Origin: Streptomyces albospinus
Lineage (GTDB): Bacteria; Actinomycetota; Actinomycetes; Streptomycetales; Streptomycetaceae
Direction of reading: 5' to 3'
Assembly (NCBI RefSeq): GCF_014648695.1
Contig: NZ_BMRP01000004.1
Coordinates: 1 to 38,528 of the forward strand
DNA: 38,528 nucleotides
Positions 6,661-14,267 of this stretch are shown one piece after another. The notes below the pieces were generated by a model, which saw only the letters and a program-made list of their open reading frames with translations, ran no database searches and was not told the DNA's origin. The first letter of the stretch is position 1; every line of letters begins with the position of its first letter. The position numbers and the translations under genes were made by a program.

Positions 6661-7938
6661 TCAGGGGGCGGGCGGTCCGGGGCGGTCCGGCTCCTGGGCT
6701 TCCGCGGAGCCGGCCGGGTGGCCGGTGCGGTCCGTGCGGTCCGTATCGGGTGCCTGTGCGGGCTGGTCCGGGGCCGGTGTGCGGGGCGTCTGCCCGTCGC
6801 CCGCAGTTCGGTTCGCCCAGCGCTTTTCGACGCCCGCCAGGCGCCAGTACGTCAGCGCACCCGCCCAGACGACCACGAACAGACCGACGATGACGAACCC
6901 CGCGTTGTCCAGATCGATGCCGGAAATCCAGCCGGTGATCGGGTCGTTGAGGCTCAGTTTGTCGTGCAGGACGGTGACCAGCTCGATCGTGCCGATGAAG
7001 AAGGCGACGGCGATCGAGAGGCCCGTGATGGTGAGGTTGTAGTAGACCTTGCGCACCGGGTTGGAGAAGGCCCACTGGTAGGCGAAGTTCATGAACGTGC
7101 CGTCGAGGGTGTCGAACAGGCTCATGCCCGCGGCGAACAGCAGCGGCAGGCACAGGACCGCGTACCAGGGCAGACCGGCCGCGGCGCCGCTGCCGGCCAT
7201 CACCATCAGCGTCACTTCGGTCGCGGTGTCGAAACCGATCCCGAAGAGGAAGCCGAGCGGGAACATCTGGCCGGGGCGGGAGACGGAGCGGGTGAACCGC
7301 CCCAGGAAGCGGTTCATGAAGCCGCGGGAGCCGAGCTGCGCTTCCAGCTCGGCCTCGTCGTAGCGGCCCTCGCGCATACCGCGGAAGACCCGCCAGATCC
7401 CCGCCAGCGCAATGAGGTTGAGCGCGGCGATCAGATAGAGGAAGGTCCCCGAGACCGTGGTGCCGACGGTGCCCAGGATCTGGTGGGTGCGCGATGCGTC
7501 GTTCACCAGCGCACCGGCGAGCTGGGCGCCGCCGGCCACGAGAGCGGCCATCACGACGACCACGCTGGAGTGGCCGAGGGCGAACCAGAAACCCACCGAC
7601 ACGGGCCGCTTGCCGTCGGCCATCAGCTTGCGTGTGGTGTTGTCGATGGCGGCGATGTGGTCCGCGTCGAAGGCGTGCCGCATGCCCAGGGTGTACGCGG
7701 TGGCGCCGAGCCCGACGCCGAAGACCTGGGTCCCCACGGTGTAGTGACCCGGCACCACGAGGAGGAAGAGCACGCCGAAGGCGACGACGTGCAGTGCGGC
7801 TATGACGGCCATCAGACCCGCGGTGCGGACGGTGTCGTGGCGACTCCAGCGGAAGGACCCGTCTGATGGGGATATGGAGAGATTTGGGGAGTTTCGTGGC
7901 GAGTTGGGAATGTCTGGGGTATCGGTGGACAGCGCCAT
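6661..7938 (-). CDS. NiCoT-family nickel/cobalt permease, likely cobalt uptake
   Basis: A 425-residue integral membrane protein of the HoxN/NixA/NhlF family. The diagnostic GMRHAFDADHIAAIDN sequence (His and Asp ligands at residues 88-94) is followed by FALGHSSVVV, a GFLFGIGFDTATE segment and FAAGMSLFDTLDGTFMNFAY, all NiCoT signatures. Eight membrane helices are expected, with a large cytoplasmic loop around residues 210-260. A cobalamin riboswitch lies directly upstream on the same strand, which implies cobalt as substrate for B12 synthesis. I prefer ATG 7938, with GGAG 12 bases upstream; GTG 7959 is also in frame. The C-terminal 50 residues are Pro/Ala/Asp-rich and probably disordered. Confidence 0.9.
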   Translation of the reverse strand: MALSTDTPDIPNSPRNSPNLSISPSDGSFRWSRHDTVRTAGLMAVIAALHVVAFGVLFLLVVPGHYTVGTQVFGVGLGATAYTLGMRHAFDADHIAAIDNTTRKLMADGKRPVSVGFWFALGHSSVVVVMAALVAGGAQLAGALVNDASRTHQILGTVGTTVSGTFLYLIAALNLIALAGIWRVFRGMREGRYDEAELEAQLGSRGFMNRFLGRFTRSVSRPGQMFPLGFLFGIGFDTATEVTLMVMAGSGAAAGLPWYAVLCLPLLFAAGMSLFDTLDGTFMNFAYQWAFSNPVRKVYYNLTITGLSIAVAFFIGTIELVTVLHDKLSLNDPITGWISGIDLDNAGFVIVGLFVVVWAGALTYWRLAGVEKRWANRTAGDGQTPRTPAPDQPAQAPDTDRTDRTGHPAGSAEAQEPDRPGPPAP

Positions 7939-7984
7939 GCGGCAGTCACGCTCCAGCACCTCGTGGATGATTTCGTGAGATGCC

Positions 7985-8180
7985 GTGGCCGGTCTCCTGG
8001 CTTACGGGTGCACGCGTCCGCCCCGCCTTCCCGGCCGCGGGCTGCGGTCAGTGGCGCCGTACGCGCACCACGCGCGTACGGAACGGGTCGGAAACTCCCC
8101 GATCACAGTGGCGAGGGCCGCTCCGGCCTGGGACCACGAGGTCCTTCACCGGTCTTCCCGAACACCACGGCCCGGTCACT
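7985..8180 (-). promoter_or_regulatory. Cobalamin (B12) riboswitch
   Basis: The minus strand carries, in order, a GGGAAGACCGGTGAA block near 8145-8158, GCCACTGTGA near 8103-8112 and the B12 box AAGCCAGGAGACCGGCC at 7987-8003. These are the conserved blocks of the AdoCbl riboswitch, and the order and spacing are right. The aptamer ends about 50 bases before the NiCoT start, so B12 should reduce expression of the transporter. Confidence 0.88.
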
Positions 8181-8294
8181 CTAACCGCACCCGGAGACGG
8201 AGGTGATGCCGCACGGATGTCGGGACAGGGGAGGCGGGCCGGCGTTGCCGGCATCTCGGCCCCGGCGGCAGGCCTCGGCAGCCTTCGGCGGTCC

Positions 8295-9143
8295 TCAGTG
8301 GTCCAGGGAGGACAGGAAGGCGTGCAGTTCCTGGTCGAAGCACGGGGTGTTCTCCAGATTGACCATGTGGCCGGCCGCCGGTATGCGGATCCTCCTGGCC
8401 GCGGGGACGGCGAGCGCTATCGCATGGGCGTTGGCCGATATGTCGGAGGAGTCGAGGTCGCCGTCGAGGACGATCGTCGGCACCCGGATCTCGCCGAGGC
8501 GGTCGAAGGCGCCGACCTCGACGGGCATGCCGGCGCCCACGCCGTCGGCGTGCACCTCGACATTGGCGGTCGCCGAGGCGCGCATCCGCTCGCGGAAGCC
8601 GGGGTGCACGGCGGAGGGCGCGCGGTGCGGACCGTCCACCCACATCCGCAGGAAGTGCTCCACATAGCGCTCCGCGCCGTCCGGTGCGCCGATCGCGGCG
8701 ACCTGCTCCTGGATGTGCTCCAGGACGAACGGGTCGGTGAAGGCCCGGCCGCTGATCCCGGGGGCGGCGAGAGCGAGGGCGGTGACGCGGTCCGGGTGGG
8801 CGAGCGCGGTGTCGAGCGCGACCCGGGAGCCGTGGGAGAGGCCGACGAGGACGGCGCTCGGGACGTCGAGTGCGTCCAGGAGGGCCGCCAGGTCGTCGTG
8901 GTTGGCCCAGTCGCCGGTCACGCTGGAGGAGAGGCCGTGGCCGCGGGAGTCGTAGCGGATCGCGCGGAGCCCGGAGTTCACCAGCCAGGCGAACTGCTCG
9001 TCCCACATGTGCTGGTCGAGCATCCCCCCGTGCAGCAGTACCACCGCGGGACCCGAGCCGGCCGTCTCGTAGAACAGCTCGCCGTCGTCGATCGGGACGG
9101 TGCCGTTGTCGATCTCGGACCAGGCGCTGAAGTCGTGGGTCAT
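8295..9143 (-). CDS. Alpha/beta-fold hydrolase
   Basis: The 282-residue protein has oxyanion motif LLHGG (residues 36-40), nucleophile elbow GLSHGS (Ser103), candidate acids in VLDGDLD (227-231) and the catalytic His in AGHMVN (His259), the full triad of the alpha/beta hydrolase superfamily. The RYDSRGHGLS segment is typical of esterase, lactonase and dienelactone-type enzymes. It is cytosolic, with no signal peptide, and the substrate is unknown. Start ATG 9143 directly follows GGAGA; the open extension upstream is translated from a simple repeat and is rejected. It follows the MarR gene by 79 bp on the same strand, suggesting an operon under MarR control. Confidence 0.85.
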   Translation of the reverse strand: MTHDFSAWSEIDNGTVPIDDGELFYETAGSGPAVVLLHGGMLDQHMWDEQFAWLVNSGLRAIRYDSRGHGLSSSVTGDWANHDDLAALLDALDVPSAVLVGLSHGSRVALDTALAHPDRVTALALAAPGISGRAFTDPFVLEHIQEQVAAIGAPDGAERYVEHFLRMWVDGPHRAPSAVHPGFRERMRASATANVEVHADGVGAGMPVEVGAFDRLGEIRVPTIVLDGDLDSSDISANAHAIALAVPAARRIRIPAAGHMVNLENTPCFDQELHAFLSSLDH

Positions 9144-9172
9144 TCTCCGGGCCGTTCTGTGTGGGAAGTGGA

Positions 9173-9216
9173 GGGGATGGGCGGGTGGATGGACGGGCGG
9201 ATGGGTGGATGGCTGG
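9173..9216. repeat. Simple GGATGG-type repeat
   Basis: Imperfect copies of GGATGG and GGCGGATGG fill the short gap between the hydrolase and marR genes. It is likely slippage-prone and has no evident function. Confidence 0.8.
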
Positions 9217-9222
9217 CTGGTG

Positions 9223-9903
9223 TCAGGGGGTAGTTGGGGATGGTTCGGTGGGCTGTGTCGGAGCTGTGTGGGTGGCATCCTGGATATCGGGATTGCCGCT
9301 TTCCTCCGGGGGAACGTGCGAGCCGTCCGCCAAGTGCCGGAATTCCTCGCCGAGCCGGTCGAGGACGCGCAGTGCGGTGCTGACATCCGCCGCCGACAGG
9401 TCGGCCAGCCCGCGCCGCAGCTCCGCCGACACGGAATCCTGGATCCCGCGCATCACCTCCGAGCCCTCGGTGGTGAGCTGGATCAGGGACGAGCGGCGGT
9501 GCGCGGGATTCGGGGCCGTCACCACCAGGCCCAGATCCGCCGCGTGGTTCACCCAGCGCTGCACCGGCTGCCGGTCCAGATCCAGCGAGCGGGCCAACTG
9601 CGGGACCGTCCGGGGGCCTTGGGTGCGCAGCGCGTCGAGCAGGGCGTGCTCGCCGGCGGTCATGCCGGTGCCCTGGAGCTCGCGCTCCACCGCGCGCACG
9701 ATCGTCCGGTGCAGCGGCCACAGGCGCCGTATGACGTCGTGCAGCAGGTCCTCGACGGCGGCGGACTCGACGGCGCCTTTCCGCTCGACGTCCTCCCGCG
9801 TGCCGCCCTCCCGCGTGCAGCCCTTCGGCGTGACGTCCTTGCGCTCGGCGTCCTTGTGCTCGACGCCCTTCCATCCGGCGGCGTCCCCCTCATCGACACT
9901 CAT
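9223..9903 (-). CDS. MarR-family transcriptional regulator
   Basis: A 226-residue protein with a winged-helix domain in its middle (ALLDALRTQGPRTVPQLARS as helix-turn-helix entry, then QRWVNHAADLGLVVTAPN with the wing at HRRSSLIQLTTEG), matching MarR. The first 45 residues are a Lys/Asp/Glu-rich low-complexity tract not usual in the family, and the last 20 are Pro/Thr-rich. Start ATG 9903 has no Shine-Dalgarno sequence; a perfect palindrome abuts it instead, so the message is probably leaderless and autorepressed. Likely targets are itself, the hydrolase downstream and the divergent membrane gene at 9990. The inducer is unknown. Confidence 0.82.
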   Translation of the reverse strand: MSVDEGDAAGWKGVEHKDAERKDVTPKGCTREGGTREDVERKGAVESAAVEDLLHDVIRRLWPLHRTIVRAVERELQGTGMTAGEHALLDALRTQGPRTVPQLARSLDLDRQPVQRWVNHAADLGLVVTAPNPAHRRSSLIQLTTEGSEVMRGIQDSVSAELRRGLADLSAADVSTALRVLDRLGEEFRHLADGSHVPPEESGNPDIQDATHTAPTQPTEPSPTTP

Positions 9904-9920
9904 GATGTCATGATGACATC
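9904..9920. promoter_or_regulatory. 17-bp perfect palindrome, probable MarR operator
   Basis: GATGTCAT-G-ATGACATC is an exact inverted repeat touching the marR start codon, and another half-site GATGTC follows at about 9924. The dyad length is right for a MarR dimer. Bound protein would block both marR and the gene starting at 9990. Confidence 0.7.
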
Positions 9921-9989
9921 GTTGATGTCGTTTGGGAAGGCCGTTGGTGAGGAAAGGAGTTGAGGGGACGAGAGGAAGGCGGGACGGCG

Positions 9990-10400
9990 ATGGAGGTGGG
10001 TTTGCTGCGCGTGGTGGGGGCGGCCACGGCGGTGTACGGAGTGGCCGTGGCGGCGGTGCCCGATGTCCTGGCGCGCCCCTCGGGTCTGGTGGACGCACGC
10101 GGGCGGACCGCGGTCGCGACGCGGACCTCGCTGCGGCCGGTCGGCTGGCGGGACGCGGTCGGCGGGTTGGCGATGGTGCTGGCGCCCGAGGGGCCGGCGC
10201 TGCGCACGGCCGCGTGTCTGCGGATCGCGGCCGACTTCGGCGATGCCGCGCTGCTGAGCCTGACCCTGCCGGGGCGCGAGCGACGGCGGAAGGCGGCGGC
10301 GGTGTCCGTGGGGTGGGGTGCGCTGTCGGTGCTGGGCCTGCTGGCTTCCGGTGGACGGGGGGAAGGGCCGAAGAAGGGGCGGAGGGCAGGGAGATGGTGA
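9990..10400 (+). CDS. Small membrane protein (DUF4267-like)
   Basis: A 136-residue hydrophobic protein. The N-terminal helix is LLRVVGAATAVYGVAVAAVP, followed by an RPVGWRDAVGGLAMVLAP segment, a third helix around DFGDAALLSLTLPG and a final helix at WGALSVLGLLASGG, so about four membrane passes. The tail is Lys/Arg-rich. The pattern resembles small actinobacterial DUF4267-type proteins of unknown role. ATG 9990 has AGGAAGG upstream. It is divergent from marR with the palindrome between them, so it is probably part of the same regulon. Confidence 0.65.
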   Translation: MEVGLLRVVGAATAVYGVAVAAVPDVLARPSGLVDARGRTAVATRTSLRPVGWRDAVGGLAMVLAPEGPALRTAACLRIAADFGDAALLSLTLPGRERRRKAAAVSVGWGALSVLGLLASGGRGEGPKKGRRAGRW

Positions 10401-10432
10401 GGTGGTGCGCGGTCGGGGGCCGGGTGCGCGGG

Positions 10433-11089
10433 TTATTCGCCCGCGGCCGGCGGCGCCTCGTCGGGGGTGAAGGTGACGACGAGGTCGGCGCGTTCGCGGG
10501 TGGTCGCGATCAGCCGGGCGTTGGGCTCGTCCGAGGTCCGGACGAAGTGCTCGGCGTCGGTGCGCAGTCGGCCGAAGCGCTCATGGCGGGCGGTCAGCCG
10601 GCGGATCCGCTCCGGGGCGTCCAGCTCCATGTACCAGACCTCGTCGAGCAGTTCGCGGACCTGTGCCCAGGGGTCGGAGTAGAGCAGGAGGTAGTTGCCC
10701 TCGGTGATGACGAGCGGGATGTGCGGGGCCACGGGGATGCTGCCGGCGATCGGCTCCTCGATGCGGCGGTCGAAGGCCGGGGCGTAGACGGGGGTGCCGG
10801 GCTCCCGTGCGCGCAGGCGGGCGAGCAGCGCAGCGTATCCGGCCGGATCGAAGGTGTCGGGCGCGCCCTTGCGGTCCGTGCGCCCCAGGCGGCGCAATTC
10901 CGCCTCGGCGAGGTGGAAGCCGTCCATCGGTACGAGCACGGCCTGGCCCGCCAGCTCCGCCGCCAGGTGCGCGGCGAGGGTGGATTTGCCGACGCCCGGC
11001 GGGCCGGTGATGCCGAGCAGGCGGCGCCGGCCGGGGGTTGCGGAGGCGGCGAGCCGGCGGGCTCGGGTCAGGAGGTGCGCGGGATCCAT
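10433..11089 (-). CDS. Uridine-kinase-like P-loop kinase (nucleoside/nucleotide kinase family)
   Basis: A 218-residue P-loop protein: Walker A GPPGVGKST at residues 29-37, a VLVPMDGFHLAEAEL segment (substrate-side Asp of the PRK/uridine-kinase group), YAPAFDRRIEEP, then LVITEGNYLLLYSDPWAQV typical of panC/PRK09270-type kinases. It should phosphorylate a nucleoside, sugar or vitamin-like alcohol with ATP in the cytosol. The exact substrate is not deducible; fructose-like and pantothenate-like substrates occur in relatives. ATG 11089 is chosen because family members begin a few residues before the P-loop region; no clear ribosome site is seen. It stands alone on the minus strand. Confidence 0.82.
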   Translation of the reverse strand: MDPAHLLTRARRLAASATPGRRRLLGITGPPGVGKSTLAAHLAAELAGQAVLVPMDGFHLAEAELRRLGRTDRKGAPDTFDPAGYAALLARLRAREPGTPVYAPAFDRRIEEPIAGSIPVAPHIPLVITEGNYLLLYSDPWAQVRELLDEVWYMELDAPERIRRLTARHERFGRLRTDAEHFVRTSDEPNARLIATTRERADLVVTFTPDEAPPAAGE

Positions 11090-11439
11090 GGTGGGTACAT
11101 CGTGCCCGATGGGCGGGCGGCCGGTGGAGACCGGGGGATTTCCCGTGCTCCGGCGCCGGCCCGGCCGGGCCGGCCGTGGTACTCCGTGCCGTCCTTCGCA
11201 CCGGGCCCGTTGCGGCGGTCGAGGCCGGGGCGGTCGTCCTTCATGGCGACCGGTCCGGTTTCGCGCAGGTCGTCCATGGAAGGGTCCGAGCCCCGGGGTG
11301 TCGAGTTCTGGAGGCAACGGGCGGGCGGTTGCGAGGCGTTGCGCAGGGCGTGCGGTACGCCGTGCGGCAGCAGGGCCCGCATACCGGGGGCCGCCGGTGG
11401 GTGGTCCGGCGCCCCTTCCCGTCGGTCGTCAGTCTGTTG
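11090..11439. other. 350-bp intergenic stretch, nothing supported
   Basis: The stretch is GC-rich with short open frames on both strands, none with a ribosome site or domain. It presumably contains the promoter of the kinase gene and the terminator of the methyltransferase gene, but no clear element can be assigned. Confidence 0.5.
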
Positions 11440-12597
11440 TCATTCTGTCGCGCCCAGCCGCCACAGGGAGGTGACCTCGGCGGCGCGCGCCACGTGGAGC
11501 GGGTCGGAGGTGTCGCGGGCGCGCGGGTGGCGCGGCGTGATGTCGAGCCGGCCGAGGACGGTGAGACCGGACGCGGCGAAGGCGTCGAGGAGTTCGGCGT
11601 GCGCGCGCAGGCCGAGGTGTTCGGCCAGGTCGGAGAGGATCAGCCAGCCCTCGCCGCCCGGTGCCAGGTGGTCGGCGAGACCGCTCAGGAATCCGTGCAG
11701 CATCCGGTTGCCCGGGTCGTAGACCGCGTGCTCCACGGGGGAGGTCGGTTTGGCGGGCACCCAGGGGGGATTGCAGACGACCAGCGGGGCCCGGCCGGCC
11801 GGGAAGAGATCGGCCTCGACCACCTCCACCTGGTCCGCGACGCCCAGCCGTTCGGTGTTCTCGCGGGCGCAGGCCAGCGCGCGCGGATCCTGGTCGGTGG
11901 CGATGATCCGGCGCACCCCGCGCCGTGCCAGCACCGCCGCCAGTACGCCGGTGCCGGTGCCGATGTCGAACGCCAGCTCCCGGCCCGGCAGCGGCGCCTC
12001 GGCGACCAGGTCCACGTATTCGCCGCGGGCCGGGGAGAAGACGCCGTAGTGCGGATGGATCCGGTCGCCGCCCAGGGCCGGGATCTCGACGCCTTTCCTG
12101 CGCCATTCGTTGGCGCCGATGAGGCCGAGCAGTTCGCGGAGCGAGACCAGCGAGGCGGTCCCGGCGGACGCGGACGCGCCGGCCGGCCCGGGCGGGCCGT
12201 AAGCCCTGGCGCACGCCTCGCGGACGTCCGGCGCGCGGTGCAGCGGGACGGCGAGGCTCGCGTCCAGGGGGACCAGCAGCATGCCCAGGATGCGGGCGCG
12301 CTGGTTCTGGGCGGCGCGGTGCAGGTGGAACGCCTGGGTGGGGTCGGCGGGCGGCGCCTTGCGGGGGCGGCGGTCGATCCGGCGGGCCATCGCGGTCAGC
12401 AGCTGGCGGGCGTTGTGGAAGTCGCCGCGCCAGAGGAGCGCGGTGCCTTCGCAGGCGAGCTTGTACGCCTCGTCGGCCCGGGTCCGGTCGTCCGCGATGA
12501 CGATCCTGCGGGGTGGCGGGGCGCCGTTCTCGGAACGCCAACGGGCGGAACGGGCCTCGTCGGCCTCGGTCCATTGGACGACCGGCGGTTGGTTCAC
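11440..12597 (-). CDS. SAM-dependent methyltransferase (PrmC/RsmC-like, NPPW motif)
   Basis: A 385-residue protein. The C-terminal half is a class I methyltransferase: motif I FDIGTGTGVLAAVLARRG at about residues 206-222, ATDQDPRAL as motif II and the catalytic NPPWVPA at about 272-278. NPPY/W is the signature of enzymes that methylate exocyclic or amide nitrogens, such as PrmC (release-factor Gln), RsmC-type rRNA and adenine methyltransferases. The N-terminal 180 residues are helical and lack a recognised fold. It starts at GTG 12597 with GAGG 9 bases upstream. Protein glutamine or rRNA methylation is the likely role; a small-molecule target remains possible. Confidence 0.8.
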   Translation of the reverse strand: MNQPPVVQWTEADEARSARWRSENGAPPPRRIVIADDRTRADEAYKLACEGTALLWRGDFHNARQLLTAMARRIDRRPRKAPPADPTQAFHLHRAAQNQRARILGMLLVPLDASLAVPLHRAPDVREACARAYGPPGPAGASASAGTASLVSLRELLGLIGANEWRRKGVEIPALGGDRIHPHYGVFSPARGEYVDLVAEAPLPGRELAFDIGTGTGVLAAVLARRGVRRIIATDQDPRALACARENTERLGVADQVEVVEADLFPAGRAPLVVCNPPWVPAKPTSPVEHAVYDPGNRMLHGFLSGLADHLAPGGEGWLILSDLAEHLGLRAHAELLDAFAASGLTVLGRLDITPRHPRARDTSDPLHVARAAEVTSLWRLGATE

Positions 12598-12868
12598 CGA
12601 AGTGTGCCTCGTGGTAGTGGTTCGAACTCCCGCCTCCTGGGCCGCTGCGGGGCGGCACCGGCGCCTGCCCGGAGGGGCGGCGGGAGCGGGGTGGTGACGT
12701 TCGACTCTACTCCGTGCAGGGGGTGGGACCGCTGTCCCTGTCCCGGCCGCCGGTGCGCGGGCGGGAGCAGATCCGGGACCTGAGGCGGCAGTCGGAATCG
12801 CTCGGGCCCGTGGGGCGCGTGCCTGCCGGGCCGGAGGGGACTGCCGTGCCGAGTGGTCCGTATGCCGG

Positions 12869-13507
12869 TCAGTGGGCGGCGGCCCGCCGTTCCGGTCGTC
12901 GCATGAGGAACGCGGCCACCGATCCGGCGACGAAGAGGGCGAAGACGGAGAGCGCGCCGCTGATCCAGGAGGTGCCGAGCCAGTGCCCGCCGAAGTAGCC
13001 GAGGCTCACGCTGTACGCGGCCCAGACGAGACCGGCCAGCGCCGACCAGGGGAGGAACTCGCGGACGGTGCGGTGCGCGACACCGGCACCCAGGCTGACC
13101 ACGGAGCGCCCGGCGGGTGCGAAGCGGGCCAGTACGACGATGCCGCCGCCGCCCCGCGTGAGCGCGGCACCGAGTCGCTCCTGGGCCGCGGCCAGCCGGC
13201 GGGAGCGGCCGATGGCCCGGTCGAAGCGGTCGCCGCCGCGCCAGGCCAGGCGGTAGGCGACCATGTCGCCGAGCACCGAGGCGGTGGCCGCGCAGAGCAC
13301 CAGCGAGAGCATCTCGGGGAGGTGGTTCTCGCCGCGGACGGACGAGGCGACATCGGCGGCGGTGCCGGTGCCGGCGGCCGTGGTGGCCGCGGTGATCACC
13401 AGGACCCCGCTGGGCAGGATCGGGACGAAGACATCGAGGACGACCGAGAGACCGACGATCACATACACCCAGGGGGTGCCGCTGAGGGGCCCCAGGCTTT
13501 CCACCAA
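12869..13507 (-). CDS. DedA/SNARE-associated (VTT domain) membrane protein
   Basis: The 212-residue membrane protein has the DedA pattern: VVLDVFVPILPSGVLVITAA (the re-entrant segment with the conserved E/D and P), GDMVAYRLAWRGG, a basic region RRLAAAQERL, FAPAGRSVVSLGAGVAHRTV (the F-x-P-x-G-R core) and two last helices. DedA proteins act in the cytoplasmic membrane, some as undecaprenyl-phosphate or phospholipid translocases. The start is TTG 13507 or GTG 13504, behind GGGAG. It lies downstream of a very strong terminator and so is probably transcribed from its own promoter. Confidence 0.85.
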   Translation of the reverse strand: MVESLGPLSGTPWVYVIVGLSVVLDVFVPILPSGVLVITAATTAAGTGTAADVASSVRGENHLPEMLSLVLCAATASVLGDMVAYRLAWRGGDRFDRAIGRSRRLAAAQERLGAALTRGGGGIVVLARFAPAGRSVVSLGAGVAHRTVREFLPWSALAGLVWAAYSVSLGYFGGHWLGTSWISGALSVFALFVAGSVAAFLMRRPERRAAAH

Positions 13508-13578
13508 CGCATCGCTCCCGGTCCGGACCCCGCCGCGACGTCGCTCGGGGCGGCAGGGGCGGCACTACGGCCGTCCAG

Positions 13579-13662
13579 CGTACGCCGGGCCCCGACGGCC
13601 CGGTGGCCAGGGGCGGAGTGTGTCCCTCCCCTGGCCACCGGGCCGTCGGGGCCCGGCGTACG
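13579..13662. terminator. 35-bp perfect hairpin between doxX and dedA-like genes
   Basis: Bases 13579-13613 are the exact reverse complement of 13628-13662, with a 14-base loop. It begins 11 bp downstream of the doxX stop and sits before the dedA-like gene. No long T-run follows. The stem is far longer than a usual intrinsic terminator and would work in both directions. Confidence 0.85.
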
Positions 13663-13673
13663 TCGCGGGTGCG

Positions 13674-14138
13674 TCAGGCGGCGCTCGGCTCGCGCTCGAC
13701 GACGGGTGCCGGCGCCGCTTCCGGCGCGCCGAAGAAGAGGCGGTCGAGCGCCCAGGCGCCGGGGCCGGTGAAGAAGATCAGCAGGAAGGCCCAGCAGAAC
13801 ATCGCGGACGCCTCGCCGCCGTTCTGGATCGGCCACAGCGCGTGGCCCGCGTGCATCGTGAAGTAGGCGTAGGCCATCGAGCCGGAGCTGATGAACGCCG
13901 CCGGGCGGGTGCCGAGGCCGGCGATCACGAGGACGCCGCCGGCCAGTTGGATGACCGCGGCGTACCAGCCGGGCCAGCTGCCCGCGGGGAGGGTCGAGCC
14001 GTTGCCCATCGCGCCGCCCATGATGCCGAAGAGCGAGGACGCTCCGTGGCAGGCGAAGAGCAGTCCGACGACTATGCGGAAGAGCGCGAGGACGTGCGGG
14101 GTCGCTCTGTTGGTGAAGGAGCTCAGGGGAGCGGACAT
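13674..14138 (-). CDS. DoxX-family membrane protein
   Basis: The 154-residue protein has the four-helix DoxX pattern. Helix 1 is ALFRIVVGLLFACHGASSLFG with the conserved R and H-G. Helix 2 is WYAAVIQLAGGVLVIAGLGT with the E/Q-GG-LL-GL pattern. Helix 3 is AFISSGSMAYAYFTMHAG and helix 4 is AMFCWAFLLIFFTGPGAWALDRL. In mycobacteria a DoxX homologue joins SodA and SseA in a membrane oxidoreductase complex; other members are quinone-linked. ATG 14138 has AGGAG at ideal spacing. A DmdR-like iron box covers its promoter, so iron should repress it. Confidence 0.85.
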   Translation of the reverse strand: MSAPLSSFTNRATPHVLALFRIVVGLLFACHGASSLFGIMGGAMGNGSTLPAGSWPGWYAAVIQLAGGVLVIAGLGTRPAAFISSGSMAYAYFTMHAGHALWPIQNGGEASAMFCWAFLLIFFTGPGAWALDRLFFGAPEAAPAPVVEREPSAA

Positions 14139-14186
14139 GGGGGGTAACTCCTACGGTTTTTTGGGGACGAAGTAACCGCTGGAGTG

Positions 14187-14205
14187 GAAGGTTAGGCCCG
14201 CCTTA
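14187..14205. promoter_or_regulatory. DmdR/DtxR-type iron box before doxX
   Basis: GAAGGTTAGGCCCGCCTTA matches the Streptomyces iron-box consensus (TTAGGTTAGGCTCACCTAA) at 14 of 19 positions, including the unbroken core AGGTTAGGC. On the minus strand it overlaps a plausible promoter (TTGCAA, then TAACCT 18 bp on) for doxX. Confidence 0.6.
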
Positions 14206-14222
14206 CCGTTACTTGCAAGTTC

Positions 14223-14267
14223 AACCTCTTGTTCTTTGGGGAACTATTGGTCTGAACCAAAGAGGTT
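14223..14267. terminator. Hairpin after the FAD/NAD(P)-binding gene
   Basis: AACCTCTT (14223-14230) pairs with AAGAGGTT (14260-14267), with additional TTTGG/CCAAA pairing inside. It touches the stop codon of the leftward FAD/NAD(P) gene and separates it from the doxX promoter. Confidence 0.55.

Noticed and set aside
9143..9386. Longer start for the alpha/beta hydrolase
   Set aside because: The extra N-terminus is translated from the GGATGG simple repeat and overlaps the marR gene.
11068..11382. Minus ORF before the kinase gene (MDDLRETGPVAMKDD)
   Set aside because: There is no ribosome site, it overlaps the kinase start, and the composition is that of a random high-GC frame.
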